In this document: piece by piece, positions 26,560-36,424 of the stretch | Position numbering within the stretch: the first letter of the stretch is position 1 | Layout of the letters: the number at the start of each line of letters is the position of its first letter | From: Defluviicoccus sp. | GTDB lineage: Bacteria > Pseudomonadota > Alphaproteobacteria > Rhodospirillales > Defluviicoccaceae | DNA length: 64,000 nt | Direction of reading: 5' to 3' | Assembly: GCA_029624735.1 (NCBI GenBank) | Contig: JARSSM010000020.1 | Span: 238,555 to 302,554 of the forward strand | The notes under the pieces: model-generated | What the model saw: only the letters and a program-made list of their open reading frames with translations | Databases searched by the model: none | What the model was told of the DNA's origin: nothing | Position numbers and translations under genes: made by a program

Positions 26560-29500
26560 ATGCTGGGGAAGATCACGGAATTTGCGATCGAGACCAACAG
26601 GATCACGATTCTGTTCCTGATCGGTATCCCGCTGATCGGCTTGCTGATCTTCTTGGATTACCCGCGCCAGGAGGATCCCTCGATCGAGATCCGGGAAGCG
26701 ATCGTTACCGTCTTCAATCCGGGCATGGACGTCCATGAGGTCGAAGACCTCATCACGCGGACCGTCGAGGAGAAGATCCGCGAGGTTGGAGAAGTCGACA
26801 ATATCTGGTCGTACAGCCGCAACGGCGCGGCCACCATCCACGTCGAGCTTGCCGACAGTGTCGATGCTGGCGAATTCGCGCGGATCTGGCAGGACCTGCG
26901 CAACCGGATGGCCGACGTGGCGCACGTTCTGCCGGGGGGAACCTTGGGGCCGTTCGTCAACGACGAGTTCGGCCTGACGGCGGTCGCCACGATCGCGCTC
27001 TGGAGCGACGGCTTCACGCTGGAGGAGATGCGCAGGGTCGCCCGCGACGTCCGCCGGCAGCTGGATGGTCTGGAAGGCGTGCGGCAGATCGCCGTCTTTG
27101 GCGTGCAAGCCGAGCGCGTCTTTCTGGAGGTGTCGAGCGCCCGGCTGGCCCGCCTCGGTATTCCGCCCGCGCAGCTGATCGAGACGCTGCGGGCGCAGAA
27201 CGTCTTGTTGCCAGGGGGTGTGATCAACGCCGACGGGCAGAACGTAATCATCGAGCCTTCCGGTTCCTTCGCCAGCGTGGATGACATAGCGGCGGTGCTG
27301 ATCCCGGTGCCGGACGCCGGCGCGAGCATCCCATTGAAGGATATTGTCCAGATCCGCCGCGATTTCGTCGATCCGGCCGACCGGCCGGTGTTCTTCAACG
27401 GCCGTCCAGCCATCGTCTTGAGCGTCTCGATCCTGGACGGCACCAACGCCGTCGAGTTCGGTCAGCGGCTGACGCGCAAAATCCGCGCAATCGAGCAAAC
27501 ACTGCCCCTTGGCTTGGCCCTCGACTTTGCGACCTTCCAGCCGGACCTGGTCGAGCGCGCGGTCAACGGCGCCATCAGCAACCTTGCCCAGACGCTCGTG
27601 ATCGTGACCGTGGTCGTCATCCTCTTCCTCGGCGTGCGCACCGGCCTGATCGTAGGCGCCTTTATCCCGGTGACCATGCTTTTGGGCCTGGTCGGCATGT
27701 CGGTTTGGGGCGTCGAGCTGCAGCGGATGTCGATTGCGACCATGATCATTGCGCTCGGCATGATGGTCGATAACGCCATCGTCGTCGCCGAAGGCATCCG
27801 CAATCGCATCGAGGCGGGCGAGGATCGCAAGGCGGCCGCGATCGCCACCGGCAAGGAGCTGGGACTGCCGCTGCTGACATCCACGCTCTCGACGATCTTC
27901 GCCTTCATGCCGATCGCGCTCGCCATCGGCAGTGTCGGCGAATACACGCTGTCCCTGGGCCAGGTGGTCATCATGGTCCTGCTCGGCTCGTGGTTCATGT
28001 CGATGTACATGACGCCGACGCTGAGCTACTGGTTCATGACCGCGCGCCCGAAGGCTGGCGGCGCCAAAGCCGGCGGCGAGCAGGGGGACCCCTACAGTTC
28101 GGCCTTTTACCGCCGTTATCGGCACTTCCTGGAAGCGCTCTTGCGCCGGCGCGCCCTTTGTATTGCCGTCGTCATTGCCTGCCTGATCGGCACCGTCCTA
28201 GCCGCCCGCTTCGTCGTCAAAGAGTTCTTTCCGGCCAACGACCGCAACCAGTTCCTCGTCTATGTCGATCTGCAGGCGGGCGCCCATGTCGACGAGACGA
28301 CCCGCGTTGTCCAGGCGATCACCGACTGGCTTGGGGACCGTTCCAGCAATCCCGAGGTGACCAAGACCATCGCCTACGTCGGCAGCGGTGGGCCGCGGTT
28401 CTTTCTCTCGCTCGCACCGATCAACCCCGATCCGCACGCCGCCTTTGTGCTGGTGGAAACCAACTCCAACCTCGACGTGCCGGCGCTGGTCGCGCGCACC
28501 CGGACCTACATCGACACCCAGTTCCCCGAAGCCCGCGGCAAGGTCAAGGCGATGTGGTTTGGGCCGACCGAGTCCGGTCTGGTCGAGGTCCGGATCAGTG
28601 GTCCGGATGAGACCGTTCTGATGGCCAAAGCGGAGCAGCTGATGGCGGCATTCCGCGCCGTCCCCGGCACCATCGAGATTGAGCAGGACTGGCAGAACCG
28701 GGTGCTGACGCTGGCGGTCGAGGTTGACCAGACGCGGGCGCGCCGTGCCGGCGTTACGTCCGCCGATGTCGCCGCCACGCTCAACGCCTTTGTCAGCGGC
28801 GGCGTGGCCACCGAGTACCGGGAGGGCGATGCCGTCATTCCCGTCGTTATCCGCGGGACCGAAGCCGAGCGAAGCCAGCTCTCGGCCATCCTCGATCTTG
28901 ATGTCTATTCGGCCTCACTGGGGACGTTCGTGCCGCTGCGCCAAGTTGCCGAACTGCGCAGCACCTGGGATCCCTACCGGATCAACCGGCGCAATCTGGA
29001 ACGCACTGTCACCGTCCAGGCCAAACACCTCCATCTCAAGGCCGGGCAACTGACAGAAGAGGTGATGCCGGCATTGGCGGCCCTGGACTTGCCGGCCGGC
29101 TATCACTGGGAGTTTGGCGGCGAGCTGGAGAGTGCAGCCAATGCCCAGCGCAATCTCACCGCCAACTTCCCGATCGCCGGTTTTCTCATCATCTTGATTC
29201 TGGTGTGGCAGTTCAACTCGTTCCGCCGGGCGGCCATCATCTTGCTGACCATCCCGATGGCGTTTGCGGGGTCGGTCATCGGCCTTCTCATAGTCGGTGC
29301 CCCGTTCGGCTTCATGTCGCTTCTGGGCCTGATCAGCCTGGCCGGCATCATCACCAACAACGGGATCGTGCTGATCGACAACATCGAGACCCAGCGGCGC
29401 GCCGGCCTCGCTCCCTACGACGCCATCATCGCGGCGTCGCTCTCCCGTTTCCGGCCGATCCTGATCACGACGGTGACCACCATTCCAGGTCTGCTGCCGC

Positions 29501-29646
29501 TGATCATCTGGAGGGATCCGTTGTTCTTCAGCCTGGCCGTGGTGATCGCCTTCGGTCTCTTGATCGGCACCGTGCTGACGCTGGGGGTGGCGCCGGTGAT
29601 GTACAGCCTGTTCCTGCGCATTCGCGCTCCCGCCGCCAAGGCCTGA
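26560..29646 (+). CDS. RND-family efflux pump, AcrB-like inner-membrane subunit
   Basis: A 1028-aa transporter with the usual twofold layout of one membrane helix, a large periplasmic loop and a membrane bundle, repeated. It should export drugs, metals or lipophilic compounds by proton exchange. In TM4 the segment is GMMVDNAIVVAE (around residue 404): AcrB has two Asp here, this protein Asp-Asn. In TM10 the segment is GIITNNGIVLID (around residue 930), where AcrB has its essential Lys. The protein therefore belongs to an RND branch other than classical HAE1, or uses a changed proton relay. It ends 12 bp from the convergent GntP gene. Confidence 0.93.
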   Translation: MLGKITEFAIETNRITILFLIGIPLIGLLIFLDYPRQEDPSIEIREAIVTVFNPGMDVHEVEDLITRTVEEKIREVGEVDNIWSYSRNGAATIHVELADSVDAGEFARIWQDLRNRMADVAHVLPGGTLGPFVNDEFGLTAVATIALWSDGFTLEEMRRVARDVRRQLDGLEGVRQIAVFGVQAERVFLEVSSARLARLGIPPAQLIETLRAQNVLLPGGVINADGQNVIIEPSGSFASVDDIAAVLIPVPDAGASIPLKDIVQIRRDFVDPADRPVFFNGRPAIVLSVSILDGTNAVEFGQRLTRKIRAIEQTLPLGLALDFATFQPDLVERAVNGAISNLAQTLVIVTVVVILFLGVRTGLIVGAFIPVTMLLGLVGMSVWGVELQRMSIATMIIALGMMVDNAIVVAEGIRNRIEAGEDRKAAAIATGKELGLPLLTSTLSTIFAFMPIALAIGSVGEYTLSLGQVVIMVLLGSWFMSMYMTPTLSYWFMTARPKAGGAKAGGEQGDPYSSAFYRRYRHFLEALLRRRALCIAVVIACLIGTVLAARFVVKEFFPANDRNQFLVYVDLQAGAHVDETTRVVQAITDWLGDRSSNPEVTKTIAYVGSGGPRFFLSLAPINPDPHAAFVLVETNSNLDVPALVARTRTYIDTQFPEARGKVKAMWFGPTESGLVEVRISGPDETVLMAKAEQLMAAFRAVPGTIEIEQDWQNRVLTLAVEVDQTRARRAGVTSADVAATLNAFVSGGVATEYREGDAVIPVVIRGTEAERSQLSAILDLDVYSASLGTFVPLRQVAELRSTWDPYRINRRNLERTVTVQAKHLHLKAGQLTEEVMPALAALDLPAGYHWEFGGELESAANAQRNLTANFPIAGFLIILILVWQFNSFRRAAIILLTIPMAFAGSVIGLLIVGAPFGFMSLLGLISLAGIITNNGIVLIDNIETQRRAGLAPYDAIIAASLSRFRPILITTVTTIPGLLPLIIWRDPLFFSLAVVIAFGLLIGTVLTLGVAPVMYSLFLRIRAPAAKA

Positions 29647-29658
29647 GCACGATCGGGC

Positions 29659-31113
29659 CTAGAACGAGCCGAACAGGCTGGCGATAAGGATCACCGCCAC
29701 CAGCGAGACGATCGGGCCCAGCATTGAGACGACGAAGATGTCGAGATAGCTGTCCCGGTGGGAGATCTGGCAGACCGTCAACAAGGTGATCACCGCCCCG
29801 CTGTGTGGCAGAACGTCGAGCGTTCCCGACGCCAGCGCCGTCACCCGGTGCATCGCCTCCAAGGATACGCCGCTGGCCTGGGCCAGCTCCACGAAGGTGG
29901 AGCCAAGCGCGTCCAGCGCAATCGTCATGCCGCCCGATGCCGATCCGGTCATGGCGGAAAGCGTGGCCACCGATGCCGAAACCGATACCAGCGGGTTGCT
30001 GCCGCCGATCGAAAGGACCGCTTCGCTGATCCGGTCGAACACCGGCAGCGCCGCGATCACGGCTCCGAAGCCAACCAGGCTCGCGGTATTGAAGATCGGC
30101 AGCACCGAGGCATCGGCGCCCTTGTCCAGGCTCGCGCGCAGATCCGTCAACCGCCGCCAGTTGGTAACGATGAGCAGCAGGATCGCCAGCAACAGGGCGA
30201 CGATGACCGCCCAGACGCCGCGCACCCGCTCGATGGTGGTCTCTCCGAACAGCGGATCGGCGAGATAGGAAGTGTCCATCGCCGGCACGACGAACTGGAC
30301 GAACACGAAGTTGGTAACGATCACCGCCAGCACCGGCAGGACCGCCAGGGCGAACGGGGGCAGGGCCTCGACGTTGGTCCCGGTTTCCTGCAGCTCGTTG
30401 AGATCGAACCCCTTGCCCAAGGCGTGCTCGCGCAGGACCACGTCCGCCGCGGGCAGGCTGTCGGCGTGGGCACCGTAGCCTTCGCCCTGCGCCCGCGCCC
30501 ACGCCGCCCTGCGGTTCAGCCAGGCGATGCCGAGCGCGAACATGATCACGGCGGCAATGATTCCAAGCCCGGGTGCCGCGAACGCCGTCGTGCTGAAGAA
30601 CGGCATTGGAATTGCGTTCTGGATCGCCGGCGTGCCTGGGAGGGCCGACATGGTGAAGGAGAAGGCGCCGAGCGCCACCGCGCCCGGGATCAGGCGCTTC
30701 GGGATATCCGCCGTGCGGAACAGCGCGGCGGCAACGGGAAAGATGGCGAACGCGACGACGAACGCGGAAACTCCGCCGTAGGTCAGCACCGTGCAGCACA
30801 GCACGATCGAGACGATGGCCCGTTCCGCGCCCAGCCGTGCGCTGACGGATTGAGCGATCGAACGGGCGCAACCGGAATCATCCATCAGCTTGCCGAAGAT
30901 GGCGCCGAGCAGGAACAGCGGGAAGAACGCGACGATGAAGTCCCCGGTTCGGGCCATGAAGACTTGCGTATAACCGGCGAGCAGCGGCAGGCCCCCGGTT
31001 CCCAGCGCGGCCAGCATGGCAACGCCCGGGGCCAGCAGGATCAACGTAATCCCGCGGAACGCGAGGAAAATCAGGAGTCCGAGCGCTGCAAGGACGACGA
31101 TGACATCGAACAT
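29659..31113 (-). CDS. GntP-family organic-acid permease
   Basis: A 484-aa inner-membrane protein with about twelve hydrophobic segments. Conserved GntP-type stretches are the loop SGCARSIAQ, PGTPAIQNAIPMPFF and the late SASGGMTIALDALG and VLPHSGAVITLL. The family imports gluconate, hydroxybutyrate or similar acids with protons; the substrate cannot be told from sequence. It starts 32 bp after the patatin gene ends, so the two may share a transcript. Confidence 0.85.
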   Translation of the reverse strand: MFDVIVVLAALGLLIFLAFRGITLILLAPGVAMLAALGTGGLPLLAGYTQVFMARTGDFIVAFFPLFLLGAIFGKLMDDSGCARSIAQSVSARLGAERAIVSIVLCCTVLTYGGVSAFVVAFAIFPVAAALFRTADIPKRLIPGAVALGAFSFTMSALPGTPAIQNAIPMPFFSTTAFAAPGLGIIAAVIMFALGIAWLNRRAAWARAQGEGYGAHADSLPAADVVLREHALGKGFDLNELQETGTNVEALPPFALAVLPVLAVIVTNFVFVQFVVPAMDTSYLADPLFGETTIERVRGVWAVIVALLLAILLLIVTNWRRLTDLRASLDKGADASVLPIFNTASLVGFGAVIAALPVFDRISEAVLSIGGSNPLVSVSASVATLSAMTGSASGGMTIALDALGSTFVELAQASGVSLEAMHRVTALASGTLDVLPHSGAVITLLTVCQISHRDSYLDIFVVSMLGPIVSLVAVILIASLFGSF

Positions 31114-31145
31114 GGGATCGACCCTTCGCTAATGGCCTTGCGCGG

Positions 31146-32405
31146 CTACTGGGCCAACGGATAGCGGGCGTCGTCGGGATAGCTCTCGAAGTCCTTGCCG
31201 AGGCTCCTCCAGCGGCTGAGCCACTGTTCGGCAACCGCTTGGCCTTCGCTCCACAGCTTCGTCAGGTGAGTCTGGTTGCGGTCAAACTTGGAGGTGCGCC
31301 GGAGGCCCCACGCCGTCTCGCGGGTCATCTTGATCGTGCGGACGTCGATGATCTTGTGGGCCTTCAGGAACGGATGGTCGTCGCCATGGGTCTGCAACGA
31401 AGCGTTGACGCTGAGAATGTGGTCGAGCTCCTGGTTGAGCGACAGGTTGCCGGCCAGGTCGTTCTCGCGGTCACGAATGTCCTCAAGCCCGGTAAACGGA
31501 ACGCGCCAGTCGATCTCCTGGGGATTGATGCGGACGACCCAGATTTCGTCCGGCTTGTCGTCTTTGGAAGCGCAGTCAAGAAACTGACGGATCGGAGGAT
31601 TCTGCGAGTACAGACCATCCCAGTAATGGGCCGTGCGCGTGAGCGTTTTGCCCGGCGTACAGGTCGGGAAAGCGGTCTCGCCGATCTGTTGCGCCGGCAG
31701 GATCTCGGGCAGGGTTCCCGATGCCGCCACGCCTTCGAGCGAGAACGCTCGCCGCATCCGCCACCGCGTGGTCCCGTACTGGTCGAACTGCGGCGGTGCG
31801 GTCAGCAGGCCTTTCTCTTCGAGGGTCTTGTTGGTATCGAACACCTCGAAGTTGCCGCTGAAGACTTCGATCGCACCGGCGAGTGCGCGAAAGTTCTTCT
31901 GCGAGAGCTTTTTCCAGTCGACCGCGGCGAAATGCGGACACACGGACTGCAATAGCGCCGGAAAACCGAGATACTCGGGTCGAGCCCCCAGCATTTGCAG
32001 GCCGGCGATTGCGAAGTCGCCGAACTCGCCGTAGGGGCTGGAGGAGGGGAATGGCGCTCCCGCCTCGGCGAGATCAAGCATCGTACCGACCACGGCATTG
32101 TGTGCCGTCTCGACCGGTGTCGTCGCGGCAAAGACCGTCCACAGATGATTGAGCCGTTCGATCGCCTTGTCGATCGTGCCACAGGCGCTGTCGGCGGTGT
32201 TGGGAGCCAAGCCGTACCATGTGGCGAGCGCGCACAGGGCGCCGGCGGACGTCCCGCTGATGGCTTCGATCTCAAAGGTATCGCCGCCGCCCGGGCTTGC
32301 GTCCCAAGCCTTCTTGGTCTCCAGAATCTTGGTCAACACCCCCCACGTGAATGCCGCGTGGGTGCCACCGCCCTGACACGCAATCGCAACCTTTCGTGGC
32401 GCCAT
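31146..32405 (-). CDS. Patatin-like phospholipase
   Basis: A 419-aa serine hydrolase. The oxyanion loop is QGGGTHAAF at residues 11-19, the nucleophile is Ser53 in GTSAG, and the catalytic dyad Asp is in YWDGLYSQNPPI. There is no signal peptide, so action on cytoplasmic or inner-leaflet lipids, or on polyhydroxyalkanoate-like esters, is likely. It lies next to a permease and downstream of the AsmA-like and barrel genes, a context that fits envelope lipid handling, though this is only inferred. Confidence 0.88.
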   Translation of the reverse strand: MAPRKVAIACQGGGTHAAFTWGVLTKILETKKAWDASPGGGDTFEIEAISGTSAGALCALATWYGLAPNTADSACGTIDKAIERLNHLWTVFAATTPVETAHNAVVGTMLDLAEAGAPFPSSSPYGEFGDFAIAGLQMLGARPEYLGFPALLQSVCPHFAAVDWKKLSQKNFRALAGAIEVFSGNFEVFDTNKTLEEKGLLTAPPQFDQYGTTRWRMRRAFSLEGVAASGTLPEILPAQQIGETAFPTCTPGKTLTRTAHYWDGLYSQNPPIRQFLDCASKDDKPDEIWVVRINPQEIDWRVPFTGLEDIRDRENDLAGNLSLNQELDHILSVNASLQTHGDDHPFLKAHKIIDVRTIKMTRETAWGLRRTSKFDRNQTHLTKLWSEGQAVAEQWLSRWRSLGKDFESYPDDARYPLAQ

Positions 32406-32471
32406 GATATGGCTGCTCCTGTCCCGTTTGCGGCTCAGATCCGCGGGCCTTGCTTAGGGGATCAAGCCTGC

Positions 32472-35400
32472 TTAGTCCACCGTTCCCGAGGCGGCCGGCG
32501 GCGCTGGCGGGGGCGGGGCGCGGTCGCTCCGCGCCGCCCGTGCCAGCGACGTAGCGGAGGAGACGAACCTCACCGGCGAGCGGAAGAACGCGCGGGCGAT
32601 CGTGGGCAGCAGGCTCCAGACCGCCTGACGGGTGTTGATTTCGGGGGACGGAAGCTCGCCTGCGATCGGCAGACTGATGGTGATTCCGCCGTCGCGGTCC
32701 TCCATCAGGCGAATGAGCGTGCTGAGTGGAACGCCGATCGCTCGGGCGACCTCGTCGCTGCCGGCTCCCGGCCGGTCCGCCATCCTGACGTCGGTCATGC
32801 GGGCGCGCAGGGTGCCGGCCAAACGCCCCGTTGCCGCCGCGACATCGGCGTCGACCGTGAGGTTGCCGCGCTGGAAATCGACACCGAGCCGCGGGCCGAG
32901 GTAGGGCGACAGGGTCGGCAGGCTGAGCGCGTCGATCCGTGCCCGCGCGTCAAAGTTGGGGCGGGCCTGGAATGCCTCGGCCCAGCCGTCGATGGCGAAC
33001 GGAGCCTCGTCCAGCCGGCCACCCAACTGCATCGTGGTTCGAGCGGTCGGATCGGCGGTGTCGAGGCTGTCGAGGGCGAACGTGTCGAGGGTGAGCGTCG
33101 TCTTGACGGTGGGGCTGACCGTCTTGTCGCTAAGGGCCATCCGCCCGCCGTTCAGGAGTGCGATGCGCCCGATCTGCACGACCGGCCAGTCGGCCGGTGG
33201 CCAGGTCCCCGTCGCCGAAGCCTTCTCCTCTGCCCGCGGCTCGGGCTGCGGGCGCGGGCCAGCCGCAGCCTCCCGCGTCAGCGCGACGTCGAACCGGCCG
33301 AGGGTCAGCGCGGTGGCTGCGTAGCGCTCGCCGGAGGTTGCGGCGAGCCCGCCGAGAGAGACGTCGTCGACTGAAGCGGTCAGCGGCAGCGGCTGCTGCA
33401 GCGTTGCTGCCAGCGACTTGAGCGCAAGATCGAGCCGCGCCCGCCATGCGGTGCGCGCGCCGCCCGTCGTCAAGGCTGCATCAGCCACGTCGAGTTTCAA
33501 TCCGGCGAGCGCAAGGCGATCCGCCGCCACGCCCTTTCGAGGGGACGGCCGCTGGCCCTCGATCGAGCCGATCTTGATGCCGCCTTCCAGGCCAAGCCCG
33601 TTCACGTCTCCCTCACGGCGATAGGAGACCCGGCGCAGGTCCAGATCGAGCCCTTTGATCTGTCCGTTCGCCCCGTCCGCGCCGGTTTGCGGCACTATCA
33701 CAAGGGAGAGATCCGGTGCCTTGGCGCCCGCCTTCACCGCGACTTGCAGTGTTTCTTGCCCGTCGGCGATGTCGATGTCCGCATCGCGCAGCGTCAATGC
33801 CGAGGATGCAAGCCGCGCAATCGCGTCCTCGCCGGCCGCCGCCTCCATGCGCAATCCGTTGAGGGCGAGTGCCGGCGAGGCGAGGTTGATCCAGATACTC
33901 GTTCGGCGGCGCTCGTCGACGATCAGCCGGGGGAGCCTGCCGGCAAAGCGTGCCATGGCGATGCGCGTCGGCGGCGGCGCTGGCTTGCCCGCTATCGGCT
34001 GCTGGTCGAGACGGATGGCAAGGTCCTTTGCATCCAGCCCGAAGTCCCCCTCGATCAGCGAACGCCGGCTGGGAAAGGCGTAGCGGGTGCGGCTCAGAGC
34101 GGCACTGAACTCGCGGGCGGCGATGCCGATCGGTTCGACGTCCGGGATCACGAGGTCGAGATCGCGGGCCACGACCTTACCGGTGGCGACGATGGGTGGG
34201 CCTGGGACGTTGGTCTCGACGCTGAGGTCGGCAAGGCGCACATCGGCGCTGCGAACGGTTCCCCTGATATCGGCGCCGCCGAGATGCAGCCGGTCGACCA
34301 GGATGGTCGGGCCAGCAATCCCAATCGACCCGTCGGCGGCGGACGCTTTGTGGGTCACGATTGTCGGCACCGTCGCGGTAAGGCGCGCCATCTTGGCGGT
34401 GGTGAGCGGCGGCGGCGGCTGGCCTCGGCGCGCGGCTTCCTGCAGCGTGAACAGCACGTCGCGCAAGTCGAGCGACACGCTGCCGCTGCGCGGCGCAGGC
34501 TCCGGCGCAAGCGCGATCGACGTGTCGACAAGGTCCGCCTGGAGGCCGCCAATGGCGATGGTGATGGGCTCGACATCCGGGATCAGGAGGTCGAGGCGGT
34601 CCATGGTTAGCGTGCCGTTCGCCGTCAGCTGCTCGTCCGCCCCGGCGACGCCCACCCCCTTGAGCCGGAGTTCGGCGCGATCGACGCGGCCGCGCGCAAG
34701 GGGACCGTCGAGGCGCAGGTCGTCAACGCTCACGAGCGGGTTCGGCGCGCTCAACGAGGCATCGCCGACGCTGGAGCCGTCGAGCGCCAGCGCCGGAAGC
34801 TGGAAGCCGAAGCGGCCGGCATCGATGCGCACCAGCAGCGGTGGCGGACGGCCGGCCGTGGCGGCGCCATACGCAGAGACCGACAGCTGCTGGGACTGAA
34901 GAGCGAGCCCGCCCTCCACTTGTGCCCTCTGCCCGGGTGGGAAGGCGAGGCGGGTGTTGGCGAGGTCGATCTCCATGCGCTCGGCGCTGATTGCGACCGG
35001 CGCCGCTTCGGGCACGAGCAGGTCGATGCGCTCGGCCGCCACCCGGCCGGTGACGAAGAATGGCGCACCCGGCTGCTGGCCTTCAATGCTGAAGCCGCTG
35101 AGCCGGAACGACGCCGTGCCAATGCTGCCACGTATATGGAGGCCATCGAGCTGCAAACCATCGACGTCCAGTTGTGGCGCCACTTTGACTTCGGGCTGCA
35201 GGCCGGGCGCCGTGCGCACCCGCGTTCCCGGCAGGACGAAACCGACGCGCGAAAACGAAAACGCGCGGCCGTCGTTGAAGCGAAGCGTACTCGCCGCCAG
35301 ATCGATGCTTAGGTCTCCGGTTACAGTCGTCTGCCGGGCGGCGTCGTAGGAGAATGTGACATCGTCGAGCTTCAGCGTTCCTCCCGCCAGTTGGCCGCTG

Positions 35401-36362
35401 CCGAACAGCGGGTGGGCGAGATCAATGCCAATCAACGTTCCGGTCGCCGCCAGGCGAGACTCGATGCGGCCCTCGGCGAACACGCCGATCCACGCTCGCT
35501 GCACGGCAAGCGCGATCTCACCACCGCGGGACGTGAAGCCGAGCGGGCCGAGGAACCTTTCGATCTTCTCCACGTTGATGCCGGTGACAGAAGCCTCAGC
35601 CTCGACCTCAAGTCTGTCTTCGAAAGGCCGGGCCGTCCCCGACGCGGTCAGGCTGATCTCGTTCAGCTCTGCCCTCAACCGGTAGTAGCCCGGGCGGTCG
35701 GGTCCCCAGGTGTGGAAACCGCCAAGCTCCAGTTCGTCAACGTGCATCACCGCTTCACCGCCGCGCGCATCGATGAAGGCGATCCGGCTGTCGCGGATGC
35801 TCAGCAAGTCGAGCCACGGTTCCGCGCCGAGCCTCTTTTCGAGCTCGAACGGGCTGGCCGGCGGCGCTGGTTGCGGACCTGTCTCGGACGGAGTCGGTTC
35901 GGTACGTTCTCTGCGAACGTCGAGGATCTCTGTAAGCGGGATGCCGTTGAGGCTGAAGCTGCCGTCCTCGGCCTGGCGCGCCTCAAAGCGCACTCCCTCG
36001 ATGACAATCGATTTCGCGACCAACTGACCGTACAGCAGGCGCCGCACATCGATATCGACCCCGATCCGGCCAACCTGGCCCATCTCGGCGCCGGCGCCGC
36101 GGAAGGTCACCGGGCCGAACGAAAGCTCCCCCTGCAACGGCCGGATCCGCAGAGTCTCGACGCCGCTGGTGTCGATGTTGAGGCCGCTGAGGTAGGTGCG
36201 CACCACCTGCCGGGCGACGAGTTGTGGCCCGAAGCGGATGCCGACCGCCGTCGCGATGAGGAGACCAACAAGGATCGCGACCAGGCCGATGATGAGCCTG
36301 CCCCGGCGCCGCCCCCGGTGCGGCGGCTGGCTTGCGGCCGCAGGTATTGCGTCAGTTGGCAC
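32472..36362 (-). CDS. Large AsmA/DUF748-like envelope protein with threefold internal repeat
   Basis: A 1296-aa protein with one N-terminal membrane segment (around residues 22-45) and the rest predicted in the periplasm as long beta structure, as in AsmA/TamB-type bridges. A unit of about 144 residues occurs three times: ERIDLLVPEAAP near residue 444, DRLDLLIPDVEP near 587 and RDLDLVIPDVEP near 731, each followed by a similar LAFPP/IALAP/YAFPS stretch. The C-terminal part (LSPYLGPRLGVDFQRGNLTVDA and TLIRLMEDRDGGITISLPI) matches the AsmA/DUF748 C-terminal pattern. It is 62 bp downstream of the Omp85-type barrel gene, which suggests a shared lipid- or protein-transport role. Confidence 0.8.
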   Translation of the reverse strand: MPTDAIPAAASQPPHRGRRRGRLIIGLVAILVGLLIATAVGIRFGPQLVARQVVRTYLSGLNIDTSGVETLRIRPLQGELSFGPVTFRGAGAEMGQVGRIGVDIDVRRLLYGQLVAKSIVIEGVRFEARQAEDGSFSLNGIPLTEILDVRRERTEPTPSETGPQPAPPASPFELEKRLGAEPWLDLLSIRDSRIAFIDARGGEAVMHVDELELGGFHTWGPDRPGYYRLRAELNEISLTASGTARPFEDRLEVEAEASVTGINVEKIERFLGPLGFTSRGGEIALAVQRAWIGVFAEGRIESRLAATGTLIGIDLAHPLFGSGQLAGGTLKLDDVTFSYDAARQTTVTGDLSIDLAASTLRFNDGRAFSFSRVGFVLPGTRVRTAPGLQPEVKVAPQLDVDGLQLDGLHIRGSIGTASFRLSGFSIEGQQPGAPFFVTGRVAAERIDLLVPEAAPVAISAERMEIDLANTRLAFPPGQRAQVEGGLALQSQQLSVSAYGAATAGRPPPLLVRIDAGRFGFQLPALALDGSSVGDASLSAPNPLVSVDDLRLDGPLARGRVDRAELRLKGVGVAGADEQLTANGTLTMDRLDLLIPDVEPITIAIGGLQADLVDTSIALAPEPAPRSGSVSLDLRDVLFTLQEAARRGQPPPPLTTAKMARLTATVPTIVTHKASAADGSIGIAGPTILVDRLHLGGADIRGTVRSADVRLADLSVETNVPGPPIVATGKVVARDLDLVIPDVEPIGIAAREFSAALSRTRYAFPSRRSLIEGDFGLDAKDLAIRLDQQPIAGKPAPPPTRIAMARFAGRLPRLIVDERRRTSIWINLASPALALNGLRMEAAAGEDAIARLASSALTLRDADIDIADGQETLQVAVKAGAKAPDLSLVIVPQTGADGANGQIKGLDLDLRRVSYRREGDVNGLGLEGGIKIGSIEGQRPSPRKGVAADRLALAGLKLDVADAALTTGGARTAWRARLDLALKSLAATLQQPLPLTASVDDVSLGGLAATSGERYAATALTLGRFDVALTREAAAGPRPQPEPRAEEKASATGTWPPADWPVVQIGRIALLNGGRMALSDKTVSPTVKTTLTLDTFALDSLDTADPTARTTMQLGGRLDEAPFAIDGWAEAFQARPNFDARARIDALSLPTLSPYLGPRLGVDFQRGNLTVDADVAAATGRLAGTLRARMTDVRMADRPGAGSDEVARAIGVPLSTLIRLMEDRDGGITISLPIAGELPSPEINTRQAVWSLLPTIARAFFRSPVRFVSSATSLARAARSDRAPPPPAPPAASGTVD

Positions 36363-36424
36363 GGATCACTCCCGGGCAAAAAGGCATCCTTAAGCTTAGT
36401 GCAAATATCCCGGCGCCGCGATCG

